Positions 13,382 through 13,569 of a stretch of 13,569 bases of DNA are shown in pieces; within the stretch, counting starts at the first letter, position 1; each line of letters begins with the position of its first letter. The stretch is from Patescibacteria group bacterium (lineage in GTDB: Bacteria > Patescibacteriota > Patescibacteriia > Patescibacteriales > VMTK01): the NCBI GenBank assembly GCA_018896595.1, contig JAHIME010000008.1:1-13569 (forward strand), written 5' to 3'. The translations under genes were made by a program, and so were the position numbers. The notes under the pieces are model-generated. The model made no database searches and was not told the origin of the DNA. It was given only the letters and a program-made list of their open reading frames with translations.

Positions 13382-13569
13382 CCCCCTCCTCTTGTTTAAG
13401 AGGAGGGTTGGGGTGGAGTTAAATATTCCTTTCAACTCCTCCCTTGCCCTCCTCTAATCTTAGAGGAGGGGACTAAATAACACTTACCTATAACCCCCTC
13501 CTCTTGTTTAAGAGGAGGGTTGGGGTGGAGTTAAATATGCCTTTCAACTCCTCCCTTGCCCTCCTCTAA
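13382..13569. repeat. Tandem paired-hairpin repeats running off the right edge
   Basis: Two hairpins alternate: CCCTCCTCTTGTTTAAGAGGAGGG followed by TTGGGGTGGAGTT, then AAATAT(T/G)CCTTTC, then AACTCCTCCCTTG followed by CCCTCCTCTAATCTTAGAGGAGGG. The pattern repeats with a 112-base period (first hairpin at 13382 and again at 13494), and the second unit is cut by the window end. One full AACTCC...GGAGTT unit runs 13434-13532. Copy A at 5126-5212 is the same unit in reverse orientation. The repeats are not CRISPR-like because the 'spacers' are conserved and the repeats are long palindromes. They look like REP/BIME or MITE-type elements. Confidence 0.85.

Noticed and set aside
13382..13569. CRISPR array
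   Set aside because: The units are long palindromes with conserved intervals rather than short repeats with unique spacers, and no cas gene is present.

Overview
The window looks like a chromosomal segment of an AT-rich bacterium. A Candidate Phyla Radiation (Patescibacteria) genome, such as a Falkowbacteria- or Kuenenbacteria-like lineage, is the best guess. The guess rests on several features: many genes have no Shine-Dalgarno site, promoters sit very close to start codons, and the gene set is typical (TM0106-family nuclease, DinD, a divergent GalT, YraN, RNase HII). TGA and TAG are both used as ordinary stops at the ends of intact-looking genes, so the code appears standard, which argues against the TGA-recoding CPR lineages. 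This placement is inference and no marker gene here proves it.

Left part (1-3831, plus strand). This part is full of decaying or accessory sequence. It holds a broken TM0106-family RecB-like nuclease/exonuclease (internal deletion, frame change and nonsense codon) and a 3' scrap resembling the end of a restriction-modification gene next to a GC-rich hairpin. An intact dinD follows, then an amino-acid-kinase-like gene cut short by a rho-independent terminator, then an extended -10 promoter driving a galactose-1-phosphate uridylyltransferase-like gene.

Middle part (3837-8839, minus strand). The galT-like gene converges, with a 5 bp gap, on a secreted thioredoxin domain fused to a DsbD/CcdA-like membrane domain. 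Next come a hairpin-pair repeat element, a terminator, and a surface protein with two Ig-like repeats, an acidic stalk and a C-terminal membrane anchor. An apparent operon methyltransferase > small membrane protein > yraN has its own promoter and terminator. A possibly leaderless rnhB lies upstream of it.

Right part (8940-13569, minus strand). A two-gene operon of small proteins (a Cys-rich zinc-ribbon-like protein and a 55-residue protein of unknown function) carries strong ribosome-binding sites and a terminator. It is followed by a small EamA-like membrane protein, a GNAT acetyltransferase and trxB. Upstream of trxB lies an ABC importer operon of the molybdate/tungstate/sulfate type, in which the ATPase has a frameshift and a nonsense codon and the permease has a homopolymer frameshift. 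The window ends in tandem copies of the hairpin-pair repeat seen near 5.1-5.2 kb, in inverted orientation.

Functional themes are extracytoplasmic thiol-disulfide chemistry (thioredoxin-DsbD fusion and TrxB), housekeeping nucleic-acid enzymes (RnhB, YraN), and visible gene decay. Three multi-lesion or truncated genes and one gene scrap lie within 13.6 kb.
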